A stretch of 64,000 nucleotides of DNA. It comes from Paucibacter sp. B2R-40 (GTDB lineage Bacteria > Pseudomonadota > Gammaproteobacteria > Burkholderiales > Burkholderiaceae_C). A program made the position numbers and the translations under genes. Below, piece after piece: positions 57,123-64,000 of this stretch. The stretch is taken from positions 310,001 through 374,000 of the forward strand of contig NZ_JAJIRP010000003.1 in assembly GCF_025717555.1 (NCBI RefSeq), given 5' to 3'. A model generated the notes under the pieces. The model was not told the origin of the DNA. It saw only the letters and a program-made list of their open reading frames with translations, and did no database searches. Each line of letters opens with the position of its first letter. The first letter of the stretch is position 1.

Positions 57123-58037
57123 CTACTTCGCTGCGGCTGCAGCATTGCTCGACAAGCTCCAGACATACGCCCCCAGCACATGAATCTGCTCTGGGCTCAG
57201 GCGGCTGGACTGTGCAGGCATGACATTGGTTTTGCCGTTGTTGATCATGCTGATCACGGCGTCTTCACCCCAGCCATGCAGCCAGACCTTGTCGGTCAGA
57301 TTCGGCGCACCAATCGCTTGGTTGCCTTTGCCGTCCGCCCCATGACAAGCGGCACAAACGCCAAACTTGGCACGCCCCATCTGCGCAGCGATCGCGTTAT
57401 GCGCACTGCCGGACAGGCTCAGCACATAGTTGGCGACGTTGCGCACATCGTCCGGAGTGCCCACCGCAGCGGCCATCGGCGGCATCATGCCGGTGCGACC
57501 GTTGGTGATGGTCTGGGTGATGGTCTCGTGACTGCCACCATAAATCCAGTCGGTGTCGGTCAGGTTCGGGAAGCCCTTGCTGCCCTTGCCGTCGGAGCCG
57601 TGGCAGCCGGCGCAGTTATTGGCAAACAGGCGCTCGCCGATACCCATTGCGACCGGATCTTGCGCCAGCGTTTCGGCCGGCTTGCCCTCAAACTTCGCAA
57701 ACAAGCTCGCCATCGCCTTGTGCGCGGCTTCCTGTTCCTGGCGGTACTGGCCCTCGCTGGTCCAACCCAAGGAGCCGGGCTTGCTGCCCAGACCCGGGTA
57801 CATGGCCAGATAGATGCCGGCAAACACCACGGTCAGCACGAACAGAATTGCCCACCAGCGCGGCAAGGGGTTGTTCAGCTCAACGAGGTCTTCGTCCCAC
57901 ACATGGCCGGTGCTGTTGTCATCAGCCATGACCTTGCGGCGGCTGGCGATGAACAGCAAGAAGATGCAAAAAACCAAGCCCAGAATCGTGCCGGCGGCAA
58001 CGAACAAGGACCAGCCATCATTGAAAAAATCACTCAT
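57123..58037 (-). CDS. ccoP: Cytochrome c oxidase cbb3 subunit III (CcoP)
   Basis: A 304-residue dihaem cytochrome. Two membrane segments lie at the N-terminus and two CxxCH haem sites follow (NNCAGCHGSDGKG and GVCAACHGADGKG), each with a later Met ligand (GMMPPMA and NVMPAQ). It delivers electrons to CcoO and CcoN. The N-terminus MSDFFNDGWSLFV is usual. It overlaps ccoQ by 4 nt. Confidence 0.96.
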   Translation of the reverse strand: MSDFFNDGWSLFVAAGTILGLVFCIFLLFIASRRKVMADDNSTGHVWDEDLVELNNPLPRWWAILFVLTVVFAGIYLAMYPGLGSKPGSLGWTSEGQYRQEQEAAHKAMASLFAKFEGKPAETLAQDPVAMGIGERLFANNCAGCHGSDGKGSKGFPNLTDTDWIYGGSHETITQTITNGRTGMMPPMAAAVGTPDDVRNVANYVLSLSGSAHNAIAAQMGRAKFGVCAACHGADGKGNQAIGAPNLTDKVWLHGWGEDAVISMINNGKTNVMPAQSSRLSPEQIHVLGAYVWSLSSNAAAAAK

Positions 58038-58189
58038 TGGGGCCTCCCCATCACATCGTCACCCAGCGGCAGCAGGCCCTGCTCTTCAAAGCTCGCCTTG
58101 TTGCGGCTGGAATAAGCCCAAACCACGATACACAGAAACACCAGCAGCGAAAACACTGTCACTGCAGCCCGCAAAGTATTGATATCCAT
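58034..58189 (-). CDS. ccoQ: Cytochrome c oxidase cbb3 subunit IV (CcoQ)
   Basis: A 51-residue protein with one membrane segment, read MDINTLRAAVTVFSLLVF then a polar tail ending VMGRPQ. It was found by reading the gap between ccoO and ccoP; it is too short to stand out otherwise. It has the right place, size and topology for CcoQ, which stabilises CcoP. The stop overlaps the ccoP start (ATGA). Confidence 0.9.
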   Translation of the reverse strand: MDINTLRAAVTVFSLLVFLCIVVWAYSSRNKASFEEQGLLPLGDDVMGRPQ

Positions 58190-58202
58190 AGCAATCAACC
58201 TT

Positions 58203-58826
58203 TCACTTCAGCGCAGTGCCAAGCACCTGCAAGTAAGCAATTACCGCCTCCAGCTCGCTGCGGCCCTTGACGGCTTCAGCGGCTTCGGCAATTTCCGGGT
58301 CCGTGTAGGGCACGCCGACGATGCGCAGTGCGCGCATCTTGGGCGCCAACTCGGCCGGATCCAGCATGTTCTTGGCGAGCCAAGGGTAGGCCGGCATATT
58401 GGACTCGGGCACCAAGTCGCGCGGATTGGTCATGTGAATGCGATGCCATTCGTCGCTGTACTTGCCGCCGACCCGGTGCAGATCCGGCCCGGTGCGCTTG
58501 CTACCCCACTGAAAAGGGTGGTCATAGACGAATTCACCGGCGGTCGAAAAATGACCGTAGCGCAGCGTCTCCGAACGGAAGGGGCGAATCATCTGCGAAT
58601 GGCAGTTGTAGCAACCCTCGCGGATATAGATGTCGCGCCCGGCCAGTTGCAGCGCGGTGTAAGGCTTGAGCCCGGGGGTGGCTTCGGTGGTCGAGCGCTG
58701 AAAGAACAGCGGGACAATTTCCACCGCGCCGCCGACGATGATCGTCAGCAGCACCAGCACAATCATCAGAAAACTATTGGTCTCGATTTTCGCGTGACCT
58801 GTGGCTTTATCGTTTGTCGATGCCAT
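58203..58826 (-). CDS. ccoO: Cytochrome c oxidase cbb3 subunit II (CcoO)
   Basis: A 207-residue monohaem cytochrome. One membrane segment ([17 protein letters not shown]) precedes the haem site [14 protein letters not shown] and a Met-ligand region near NMPAYPWL. It passes electrons from CcoP to CcoN. The start [11 protein letters not shown] agrees with Burkholderiales copies. It lies 27 nt after ccoN. Confidence 0.96.
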   Translation of the reverse strand: MASTNDKATGHAKIETNSFLMIVLVLLTIIVGGAVEIVPLFFQRSTTEATPGLKPYTALQLAGRDIYIREGCYNCHSQMIRPFRSETLRYGHFSTAGEFVYDHPFQWGSKRTGPDLHRVGGKYSDEWHRIHMTNPRDLVPESNMPAYPWLAKNMLDPAELAPKMRALRIVGVPYTDPEIAEAAEAVKGRSELEAVIAYLQVLGTALK

Positions 58827-58853
58827 ATCAATTTCTCCTTGGTCAGCGATACA

Positions 58854-60302
58854 TCAAGCGTGAGCCAGGGCGGTCGGAATGGCGCTTGACTGAGCGCGGC
58901 CGACTTGCACTGTCTTGATCACGTTCCAGGACATGATCAACATGCCACCCAGATACAGCACGCCACCCACCAGACGCACCACGTAGAAGGGGTAGGTCGC
59001 CTTGACGCTTTCCACAAAGGTGTAAACCAATGTGCCATCAGGGTTGACCGCACGCCACATCAGGCCTTGCATCACACCGGCGATCCACATCGCAGCGATG
59101 TAGAGCACGATGCCCAGCGTGGCGACCCAGAAGTGCAACTCAATCGCCGACTTCGAGTACATCTCGGTGCGACCGAACATGCGCGGAATCAGGTGGTAGA
59201 GCGAGCCCATCGAGATCAGACCGACCCAGCCCAAGGCGCCGGAGTGCACATGGCCGATGGTCCAGTCGGTGTAATGGCTCAAGGCGTTGACGGTCTTGAT
59301 CGACATCATCGGACCTTCAAACGTGGACATGCCGTAGAAGGACAGCGACACGATCAGGAACTTCAGGATCGGGTCATCACGCAGCTTGTGCCAGGCGCCG
59401 CTCAAGGTCATCACGCCGTTGATCATGCCGCCCCAGCTTGGCGCCAGCAACACCAGCGAGAACACCATGCCCACGCTTTGCGCCCAGTCAGGCAGCGCGG
59501 TGTAGTGCAGATGGTGCGGGCCGGCCCACATATAGGTGAAGATCAGCGCCCAGAAGTGGACGATGGACAGCCGGTAGCTGTAAACAGGGCGACCCGCTTG
59601 CTTGGGGATGTAGTAATACATCATGCCGAGGAAGCCCGCCGTCAGGAAAAAGCCCACCGCATTGTGGCCGTACCACCACTGCACCATCGCGTCTTGCACA
59701 CCGGCATAGGCCGAGTAGCTCTTGAACAAAGTGACCGGGATGGCTGCACTATTGACCAAGTGCAGCAGTGCCACGGCCAGGATAAAGGCGCCGAAGAACC
59801 AGTTCGCCACATAAATGTGCCTGACCTTGCGGATCGCCACCGTGCCGAAGAACACGACCGCATAAGCCACCCAAACCAAGGTGATCAAGATGTCGATCGG
59901 CCATTCCAGCTCGGCATATTCCTTGCCGCTGGTGATGCCCAACGGCAGCGTGATCGCCGCCGACAGAATCACCAATTGCCAGCCCCAGAACGTGAACCAG
60001 GCCAGCCCGGGCGCGAACAAACGCGTGTAGCCGGTGCGCTGAACCACGTGGTAAGCGGTCGCGAACAGCGAGCAGCCGCCAAAGGCAAAAATCACGGCAT
60101 TGGTGTGCAACGGTCGCAAGCGACCATAGGTCAGCCACGGTATGCCCAAATTGAGTTCTGGCCATGTCAATTGGGCGGCAATGATCACCCCCACCAACAT
60201 ACCCACAACACCCCACAGTACGGCGGCCAGTGCGAATGCTCGCACTACGCCATCTTCGTACACTCCTCCGGTAGAACTTACCGGTCCAGCGGTTTTTGCC
60301 AT
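58854..60302 (-). CDS. ccoN: Cytochrome c oxidase cbb3 subunit I (CcoN)
   Basis: A 482-residue catalytic subunit with about twelve membrane segments. Haem and CuB histidines are seen in [42 protein letters not shown] and [16 protein letters not shown]. It reduces oxygen to water at high affinity and pumps protons. The start ATG follows AAGGAG with 8 nt spacing. An FNR box in the upstream ccoS gene should control it. Confidence 0.97.
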   Translation of the reverse strand: MAKTAGPVSSTGGVYEDGVVRAFALAAVLWGVVGMLVGVIIAAQLTWPELNLGIPWLTYGRLRPLHTNAVIFAFGGCSLFATAYHVVQRTGYTRLFAPGLAWFTFWGWQLVILSAAITLPLGITSGKEYAELEWPIDILITLVWVAYAVVFFGTVAIRKVRHIYVANWFFGAFILAVALLHLVNSAAIPVTLFKSYSAYAGVQDAMVQWWYGHNAVGFFLTAGFLGMMYYYIPKQAGRPVYSYRLSIVHFWALIFTYMWAGPHHLHYTALPDWAQSVGMVFSLVLLAPSWGGMINGVMTLSGAWHKLRDDPILKFLIVSLSFYGMSTFEGPMMSIKTVNALSHYTDWTIGHVHSGALGWVGLISMGSLYHLIPRMFGRTEMYSKSAIELHFWVATLGIVLYIAAMWIAGVMQGLMWRAVNPDGTLVYTFVESVKATYPFYVVRLVGGVLYLGGMLIMSWNVIKTVQVGRAQSSAIPTALAHA

Positions 60303-60323
60303 TGTGTCGGCTCCTTACGGCTT

Positions 60324-60524
60324 CTAATTAGACGAAGGCGATTCTTTGCCATCGCCAGGGGGGGGAACTTGATGTTCATCAAACCCATCTCCATCTTCAA
60401 GGATTCGATTGCCTTCACGTTCCAAATCTTCCAGTTGACCGTTGTTTATTGCCCACCCGAAGACACCAACGATCAGCAGCACCAAGAGTACGGACAGAGG
60501 AATCAGCAAATACAAAATGTCCAT
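60324..60524 (-). CDS. ccoS: CcoS, cbb3 oxidase maturation protein
   Basis: A 66-residue protein with one N-terminal membrane segment (ILYLLIPLSVLLVLLIVGVFGWAI, shown here in shortened form: LLIPLSVLLVLLIVG) and an acidic C-terminal tail. CcoS is needed for haem and copper insertion into CcoN. Part of its 3' coding region (60369-60382) is a perfect FNR box. It begins 7 nt after the ccoI stop and ends 21 nt before the ccoN start. Confidence 0.92.
   Translation of the reverse strand: MDILYLLIPLSVLLVLLIVGVFGWAINNGQLEDLEREGNRILEDGDGFDEHQVPPPGDGKESPSSN
60341..60346 (-). promoter_or_regulatory. Candidate -10 element for ccoN
   Basis: AAGAAT (minus strand) matches 4 of 6 -10 bases and its centre is 32 bp downstream of the FNR box centre, the class II arrangement. 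It lies inside ccoS. Confidence 0.5.
60369..60382. promoter_or_regulatory. Perfect FNR box within ccoS, upstream of ccoN
   Basis: TTGAT GTTC ATCAA is an exact FNR consensus site located in the coding sequence of ccoS, 73 bp (centre) before the ccoN start. The implied transcription start is near 60334, giving a leader of about 32 nt with the strong ribosome site. Confidence 0.85.
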
Positions 60525-60531
60525 AGGGGCT

Positions 60532-62832
60532 TCAGTGGAGCGGCCTGGCCAAACGCTGAGCGTTCAGCACGACGAAAAGCGAGCTGCCAGCCATACCCAA
60601 GCCGGCTGCCCATGGCGGCAACCAACCGGCCAAAGCCATGGGAATGCAGGCAGCGTTGTAAGCAGCAGCCCAAAGCAGGTTCTGACGGATGATTTGAGCG
60701 GTGCGCAGCGCCAAGCCGCGCGCCAAGGCCAAGTCCAACAAACGATTCGATAGCAGCAAGGCATCGGCACTTGCGCGCGCCAGCATGGCGCCCTGCCCCA
60801 TCACCACGCTGACATCGGCACGCGCCAAGACCGGCGCGTCATTGATGCCGTCGCCGACCATCAGCACACAGCGGCCCTCGGCCTGCAACTGCGCCACCGT
60901 CGCCAACTTCATGGCCGCCGTCGCATCTCCCTGCGCAGACTGCACGCCGGCGCTGGCGGCCAGGCGCGTGACCCGCTCGCTGCCATCCCCCGACAAGAGC
61001 AGGCTGCGCAGACCTTGGCCGTGCAAGGCCGCCAAGGCCTCGCGCGCATCAGGGCGCAGCACTTCGCCGAAACGCATCTTCAATACTTGTTCGCCACTGC
61101 CGAAGGCCAATTGAGCTTCAATTTGAGTATCAGCCAGCTTGGGCTCAAGATGGCCCAATTCGGCCACCCAAGCCGGCGCGCCCAGACGCCAGACCTGACC
61201 CCCTGCATCGACGGCCTGCAAACCCAGCCCCGGCAGCTCTTGGACCTGGGTCCAGTCGTTCTGAGGCACGGCGGATGAGCCCGCTTCGACCAAGGCGCGC
61301 GAGAACGGATGCTGCGAATGCCTCGCCAAGGCTCGTGCAGCACTCAACAAATCGGCCGCCTCGCCGCCAAAAGCCTGCTGCTGCAGCAACACCATCTGCT
61401 CTTGCGTCAAGGTGCCGGTCTTGTCCAGCACCACCGTATCCACTTTGCACAAGGTCTCCAGCAACTCCAGCCTGAGCAGCAAAACACCTCGTTTGGCCAA
61501 GGCGCCGGTCGCGGCCAAGCGGGCCGAAGGCGCGGCCAGCGACAGCGCACATGGGCAAGTGACGATCAACACCGAGACGGCAACCCAGACCGCCTTGGAC
61601 GGATCAATGAAACTCCACAACAGCGCGCCGCCCAGCGCCAGCGCCAACACCGCCCACAGGAAGGGTCCGGCCACACGGTCGGCCAACTCGGTCGTGGCCG
61701 GGCGCTGCGTCATCGCCTCGCGCATCAGGCGCTGAATCGCTTGATGGCGGGTGTCCGCACCGACGCGCTGCACTCTCACCAGCACCGGTGACTGCAAATT
61801 CAAGCTCGCCGCCACCACCTCATCGCCAACACCTTTGGCGACCGGCAGCGACTCGCCGGTCAGCAGCGCCTCATTCGCGCTGGTGGCCCCCGATTCAATC
61901 CTGCCGTCGGCCGGAAACGCTTGACCGGCGCAGACCCGCACCAGATCACCGACGCGCAAACGGCTGGGCGCCACGCTGCAACTGCTGCCATCAAGCTCGA
62001 TGCGCTCCACCGCGTCCGGCAGGGCTTCGCTGGATTGCTCCAACTGGGCGGCAGCGCGGTGCCGAGCACGCATTTCCAGAAAGCGCCCGGACAACAAAAA
62101 AGCCACGAACATCGTCAGCGAATCAAAATAGACCTCATCGCCAAAGAAGCCGCCGGGCTCAAACAGCGCACCGCTGCTGGCCACAAAAGTCACCGCCAGC
62201 CCCAGCACCACGGGCACATCCATGCCCAAGCGGCGTGCTCTGATTTGACGCCACGCCGCACTGAAGAAGGGTCCGGCCGAAAACAGCAAGACCGGCAGAC
62301 TCAAAACCCAGCAAGCCCACTGCAGCAGGCGGGCTAGATCAGGGCTCAGATCGCCGGGCGCGGCAAAGTAGGCCGGGGCGGCCATCATCATCACCTGCAT
62401 CATCAAAAAGACCGCCACAAACAAGCGCCACAAGGCCGTGCGTTGTTCGCGTTCGCGCAATTCGCGGGCCGGCGCCGCCGCGTCCGGCGCAGCGCCATAA
62501 CCGGCTCGCTCAACGCGTTCCAGAATGCCTGCCAAACGGGTCTGCGCCGGCAGCCAAGTCAAAGTCAAGCGTGCACTGGCAGCATTGACCCTGGCCGACT
62601 TCACGCCGGGCAACTCCAGCAAGGCGCGTTCGATGATGCCCGCACAGGCGCCGCAGTGCAGGCCGGCGAGTTGGAACTGCGATACCGCCACGCCCGGCGC
62701 CCCAGGCTCAACTGCCAACCAACGCGTGAACGGGGCCAACAGATCGGGATCGTCAAGCGCGGCAATACCTTGATCGGCCATTGCGAGGCCAAGGTCGGCT
62801 GGGAGAAGAAGCTTAGAGGCGGAGATCATCAT
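60532..62832 (-). CDS. ccoI: CcoI, copper-transporting P-type ATPase for cbb3 assembly
   Basis: A 766-residue P1B ATPase. An N-terminal metal-binding domain has GLHCGACAGIIERALLELPG (CxxC), followed by eight membrane segments with CPC in TCPCALSLAAP, the phosphorylation motif DKTGTLT, and GDGINDAP. The CcoI/CopA2 type exports Cu(I) slowly to supply CuB of the oxidase. The start ATG at 62832 was chosen as it keeps the conserved region close; an ATG 3 nt later and a longer frame are alternatives. An FNR box lies 46 nt upstream. Confidence 0.93.
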   Translation of the reverse strand: MMISASKLLLPADLGLAMADQGIAALDDPDLLAPFTRWLAVEPGAPGVAVSQFQLAGLHCGACAGIIERALLELPGVKSARVNAASARLTLTWLPAQTRLAGILERVERAGYGAAPDAAAPARELREREQRTALWRLFVAVFLMMQVMMMAAPAYFAAPGDLSPDLARLLQWACWVLSLPVLLFSAGPFFSAAWRQIRARRLGMDVPVVLGLAVTFVASSGALFEPGGFFGDEVYFDSLTMFVAFLLSGRFLEMRARHRAAAQLEQSSEALPDAVERIELDGSSCSVAPSRLRVGDLVRVCAGQAFPADGRIESGATSANEALLTGESLPVAKGVGDEVVAASLNLQSPVLVRVQRVGADTRHQAIQRLMREAMTQRPATTELADRVAGPFLWAVLALALGGALLWSFIDPSKAVWVAVSVLIVTCPCALSLAAPSARLAATGALAKRGVLLLRLELLETLCKVDTVVLDKTGTLTQEQMVLLQQQAFGGEAADLLSAARALARHSQHPFSRALVEAGSSAVPQNDWTQVQELPGLGLQAVDAGGQVWRLGAPAWVAELGHLEPKLADTQIEAQLAFGSGEQVLKMRFGEVLRPDAREALAALHGQGLRSLLLSGDGSERVTRLAASAGVQSAQGDATAAMKLATVAQLQAEGRCVLMVGDGINDAPVLARADVSVVMGQGAMLARASADALLLSNRLLDLALARGLALRTAQIIRQNLLWAAAYNAACIPMALAGWLPPWAAGLGMAGSSLFVVLNAQRLARPLH

Positions 62833-62849
62833 GCGGGGTTCGGCACCAT

Positions 62850-62855
62850 AATCTA
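62850..62855 (-). promoter_or_regulatory. Candidate -10 element for ccoI
   Basis: TAGATT (minus strand) matches 4 of 6 -10 bases. Its centre lies 32 bp from the FNR box centre, giving a transcription start near 62843 and a leader of about 11 nt. Confidence 0.45.
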
Positions 62856-62877
62856 GGCGAGTCCAAGGGCAAGCCAA

Positions 62878-62891
62878 ATGATATATATCAA
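62878..62891. promoter_or_regulatory. FNR box upstream of ccoI, overlapping the DUF192 start codon
   Basis: ATGAT ATAT ATCAA matches 9 of 10 fixed FNR bases. Its first three bases are the ATG of the divergent DUF192 gene. Position relative to the ccoI -10 fits activation of ccoI. Confidence 0.65.
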
Positions 62892-63411
62892 GACCACCAG
62901 TTTTCTTAAGCGTTTTCACCATTCATTCGCTGCGCAGCATGCCAGCCTGTCGCATCGTGTCTACAGCGCAGCGGCAATCTTGGCTTTGTCCAGTGCTGGC
63001 CTGCTCGGCAGCCAGCTAGCGCTGGCGCAAGACCGGCCGCAAAGCCTGCCGGCCATCAAGCTCGGTGCCGGCATGCATGTGATCAGTGCGGAAGTGGCGC
63101 AGTCACCCGAGCAGCGCGCCACAGGGTTGATGAACCGACCCAGCATGGGCGCCAACGAGGGTATGTTGTTTGTCTTCGAGGAAGCCAACCCGCAATGCTT
63201 CTGGATGAAGAACACCTTGTTGCCGCTGTCCATCGCCTTCATCGCCGATGACGGCACGGTCGTCAACATCGCCGACATGAAGCCGCAGGCCCTTGATTCA
63301 CATTGCTCCGCCAAGCCGGTGCGTTATGCGCTGGAGATGAACCAAGGCTGGTTCGCTAAACGCGGCATCAAGACCGGCAGCAAATTGACCGGCCGGCCTT
63401 GGGGGTCTTGA
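62878..63411 (+). CDS. DUF192 family protein, exported
   Basis: A 177-residue protein with a long basic N-terminus and a hydrophobic stretch (AAAILALSSAGLLGSQLALA) suggesting an export signal, followed by the DUF192 core: EVAQSPEQRATGLMNRPSMG, GMLFVFEEANPQCFWMKNT, and ADMKPQ. DUF192 is an unknown-function beta-barrel-like family. The ATG at 62878 overlaps the ccoI FNR box. The true start might lie a little downstream at a TTG. The next feature is a hairpin and then sodB, opposite strand. Confidence 0.82.
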   Translation: MIYIKTTSFLKRFHHSFAAQHASLSHRVYSAAAILALSSAGLLGSQLALAQDRPQSLPAIKLGAGMHVISAEVAQSPEQRATGLMNRPSMGANEGMLFVFEEANPQCFWMKNTLLPLSIAFIADDGTVVNIADMKPQALDSHCSAKPVRYALEMNQGWFAKRGIKTGSKLTGRPWGS

Positions 63412-63480
63412 CGCCGATTTGAGGCGATCAAGGCGGTAGGCGCGGGCGCGTGTTCGAGCGCCTTGCGCCGCAACGGCATT

Positions 63481-63510
63481 AAAAAAGGCCGGTCAGTGAC
63501 CGGCCTTTAA
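63481..63510 (-). terminator. Rho-independent terminator of sodB
   Basis: A 12-bp perfect stem (AAAGGCCGGTCA and TGACCGGCCTTT) around a single G. On the minus strand it is followed by a run of T residues, about 60 nt past the sodB stop. Rightward it has only a weak T run. Confidence 0.8.
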
Positions 63511-63569
63511 AAAATAGTTCAAGCTCAGAGGTACGCAGGGCTTGCGCCCCGCCTACGCATCGCCTGCAT

Positions 63570-64000
63570 TTATGCAAAGTTTGCCTGCGCGAAATCCCAG
63601 TTAGCCAGGCTATTCAGGAAAACTTCAACAAACTTCGGGCGCATATTGCGGTAGTCGATGTAGTAGGCATGTTCCCACACGTCAACAGTCAGCAAGGCCT
63701 TGTCGGCGCCGGTCAACGGCGTGCCAGCTGCCCCGGTGTTGACGATGTCGACCGAGCCGTCCGCCTTCTTCACCAGCCAGGTCCAGCCGGAACCGAAGTT
63801 GCCGACCGCGCTCTTGGTGAAGGCTTCCTTGAAAGCGTCGAAGGAACCCCACTTGGCGGTGATGGCCTCAAGCAGCGCGCCCGTTGGAGCGCCGCCGCCG
63901 TTTGGCTTCATGCAATTCCAGAAGAAGGTGTGATTCCAGATCTGCGCGGCATTGTTGTAGATCGGGCCGGAAGACGCCTTGACGATGGCCTCCAGATCCA
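63570..64000 (-). CDS. sodB: Superoxide dismutase (Fe/Mn), C-terminal part
   Basis: The 143 C-terminal codons visible; the gene runs off the right edge. Metal ligands are His in WNHTFFW (inside the visible N-terminal part) and the Asp/His pair in VDVWEHAYYIDY. The NNAAQIWNHTFFW and GSGWTWLV blocks fit the Fe-type enzyme. It converts superoxide to oxygen and peroxide. The N-terminal ligand and start are beyond the window. Confidence 0.95.
   Translation of the reverse strand, partial: DLEAIVKASSGPIYNNAAQIWNHTFFWNCMKPNGGGAPTGALLEAITAKWGSFDAFKEAFTKSAVGNFGSGWTWLVKKADGSVDIVNTGAAGTPLTGADKALLTVDVWEHAYYIDYRNMRPKFVEVFLNSLANWDFAQANFA

Noticed and set aside
58905-60692. Long open frame of 595 codons opposite ccoN and ccoS
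   Set aside because: Antisense to clear oxidase genes; its product is rich in His, Arg and Gln as expected of a reverse reading of a membrane protein gene.

Overview
This window is an ordinary-looking stretch of chromosome from a betaproteobacterium of the order Burkholderiales, most likely the Rubrivivax/Roseateles/Leptothrix side of the family. That placement is inferred from the moderately high G+C content, protein similarity I recognise by eye, and gene orders usual in that order (ribF-ileS-lspA, cysS-glycosylase-accA-tilS-lysC-tRNA-Ser, ppiA-ppiB-lpxH, clpS-clpA beside a cold-shock gene, and a ccoNOQP cluster next to hemN and fnr). I see no insertion sequence, prophage, integrase, CRISPR array or rRNA. 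About 57 protein genes and one tRNA fill the window, with short spacers and many 1-4 nt stop/start overlaps.

Layout. 1-2.8 kb: end of rsgA, a small membrane protein, an SDR, an exported alpha/beta hydrolase and a receiver-only response regulator. 2.8-7.7 kb: M3 oligopeptidase, a secreted coiled-coil protein, a small conserved protein, yaeQ and a GNAT-DUF924 fusion. 7.8-14.3 kb: argG, a periplasmic molybdopterin-fold protein, a multidomain phosphorelay kinase, murB, yajQ and a retropepsin-like protein. 14.4-18.3 kb: a prsT-type TPR protein and a PEP-CTERM surface protein with an apparent internal-thioester motif. 18.4-26.9 kb: a two-subunit acyl-CoA dehydrogenase, two coupled self-processing peptidases, rsuA, a hybrid kinase and a coupled membrane S41 peptidase. 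26.9-35 kb: ribF, ileS, lspA, a DUF2189 membrane protein, a PAS kinase, a DMT exporter and tRNA-Ser(GCU). 35-47.8 kb: lysC, tilS, accA, DNA glycosylase, cysS, then TPR-ppiA-ppiB-lpxH-mtfA, then clpA, clpS and a cold-shock gene. 48.1-51.8 kb: two unrelated NADP isocitrate dehydrogenases facing each other across one shared terminator. 51.9-62.8 kb: microaerobic respiration. 62.9-64 kb: a DUF192 protein and the 3' part of an Fe/Mn superoxide dismutase gene.

The most coherent system is the oxygen-response block. An FNR-type regulator sits divergent from hemN, and a minus-strand run ccoI-ccoS-ccoN-ccoO-ccoQ-ccoP-ccoG-fixH plus one small membrane gene encodes cbb3 oxidase and its assembly factors. 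I find three good FNR boxes: one between hemN and fnr, one inside the ccoS coding sequence just upstream of ccoN, and one upstream of ccoI that overlaps the start codon of the divergent DUF192 gene. The spacing to candidate -10 elements is the same (about 32 bp) for ccoI, ccoN and fnr.

The least explained items are the thioester-like PEP-CTERM protein next to prsT, the GNAT-DUF924 fusion, the kinase genes coupled to extracytoplasmic proteins, and the pair of self-processing peptidases. These are readings from sequence alone and no database search was run.
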